Shown: positions 5,229 through 5,435 of the stretch, one piece after another
How positions within the stretch are numbered: position 1 is the first letter of the stretch
How the letters are laid out: each line of letters begins with the position of its first letter
Origin: Collinsella sp.
GTDB taxonomy: Bacteria > Actinomycetota > Coriobacteriia > Coriobacteriales > Coriobacteriaceae
Length of the DNA stretch: 5,435 nt
Assembly (NCBI GenBank): GCA_014871665.1
Contig: WGSL01000095.1
Span: 1 to 5,435 of the forward strand
Direction: 5' to 3'
Position numbers and translations under genes: made by a program
Notes under the pieces: model-generated
Database searches by the model: none
Told to the model about the DNA's origin: nothing
The model's input: only the letters and a program-made list of their open reading frames with translations

Positions 5229-5294
5229 GTTTTCAACAGAACTTCGTCCAGCTCTCGGCAAGCTTTTGGCCAGTTGGGGAGGGCTGTTGAAAAC
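5229..5294. repeat. 66-base long-stem inverted repeat
   Basis: GTTTTCAACAG (5229-5239) and CTGTTGAAAAC (5284-5294) are perfect complements. The interior keeps folding: 5242-5245 with 5279-5282, then 5247-5253 with 5272-5278 (both including G-T pairs), then GGC 5257-5259 with GCC 5269-5271. The G-T pairs make the plus-strand RNA the better folder. It could be a REP or MITE-like element, a small structured RNA or part of the pdxR 3' UTR. TTTTCAACA loosely resembles a DnaA box, but a single inverted pair is not an origin. Confidence 0.6.
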
Positions 5295-5318
5295 TTGGCA
5301 GTCCGTTCGGCACCATTT

Positions 5319-5336
5319 TTGGCGCGTTCGCGCCAA
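5319..5336. repeat. Short perfect hairpin TTGGCGCG/CGCGCCAA
   Basis: TTGGCGCG (5319-5326) and CGCGCCAA (5329-5336) are perfect complements around TT. The T-run lies before the stem on the plus strand (5316-5320), and the minus-strand stem is followed by AAA, so neither direction has the T-tail of an intrinsic terminator. The function is unknown. Confidence 0.5.
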
Positions 5337-5435
5337 TGCGTGACTGACTGGGTTGAAATTCGTGTTTTCCTGTGCCTATGAAAGATCTACTTTGTGACAT
5401 ATCGGCTTTTAGGTACTGGCGTTTGCCCCCTCAGG

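Larger units (their letters stand above)
5087..5435. other. Intergenic region without a convincing gene
   Basis: These 349 bases hold the repeats listed at 5077-5195, 5229-5294 and 5319-5336. The longest reading frame here (100 codons, from 5079) overlaps the pdxR end, has no ribosome binding site that I can see and resembles no known family. AAGCTT-containing phrases recur (GCAAAGCTTCTGC 5201-5213, GCAAGCTTTTGGC 5258-5270), and the composition is more A/T-rich than the genes. From 5337 to the window end I see no gene, tRNA or clear structure. Confidence 0.6.

Noticed and set aside
5229..5294. Possible DnaA boxes (TTTTCAACA) marking an origin
   Set aside because: There is only one inverted pair, in the arms of a hairpin, with no dnaA/dnaN context and no AT-rich unwinding region.
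5079..5381. 100-codon plus-strand frame after pdxR
   Set aside because: It overlaps the pdxR end, crosses two large inverted repeats and resembles no protein family.

Overview
The window looks like chromosomal DNA from a moderately GC-rich actinobacterium of the class Coriobacteriia, probably Collinsella or a close relative. This rests on codon use, a deoxyxylulose 5-phosphate-independent vitamin B6 locus under a MocR-type regulator, and recollection of the families; it is an inference, since no database search was possible.

Layout. A short divergent peptide deformylase gene (def, minus strand, 92-502) is transcribed away from a plus-strand gene (717-1628) whose product combines an acidic N-terminus, a MarR-like winged-helix core and a long Arg-Gly-Gly tail. 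Next comes a 374-base convergent gap (1629-2002) with a structured 3' element, an intrinsic terminator, GGGACGTTCC-type repeats and a 62-base hairpin. Then come pdxT (2003-2590) and pdxS (2611-3501) on the minus strand as a two-gene operon. A 145-base control region separates them from the divergent regulator pdxR (plus, 3647-5086). The last 349 bases hold no convincing gene but several large inverted repeats.

Function. PdxS and PdxT together form the glutamine-dependent pyridoxal 5'-phosphate (PLP) synthase. PdxR has a GntR-type DNA-binding domain fused to a PLP-binding aminotransferase-like domain, so it probably senses PLP and controls pdxST and itself from the shared intergenic region. 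The def and MarR/RGG genes look like an unrelated neighbouring pair.

The most interesting observation lies outside the genes. The sequences just 3' of def and just 3' of the MarR/RGG gene are two copies of the same roughly 100-base element, each in the sense orientation of its gene and each starting at the stop codon. Both have a perfect hairpin with a TACC loop exactly 11 bases past the stop codon, then a 19/20 identical block, then a second terminator-like stem. The first stems differ at three of ten positions, and all three differences are compensatory, which points to a conserved RNA structure. Other points worth checking are the MarR/RGG fusion, the substituted active-site glutamine in the deformylase, the use of TAG by all five genes, and the folded repeats downstream of pdxT and pdxR.
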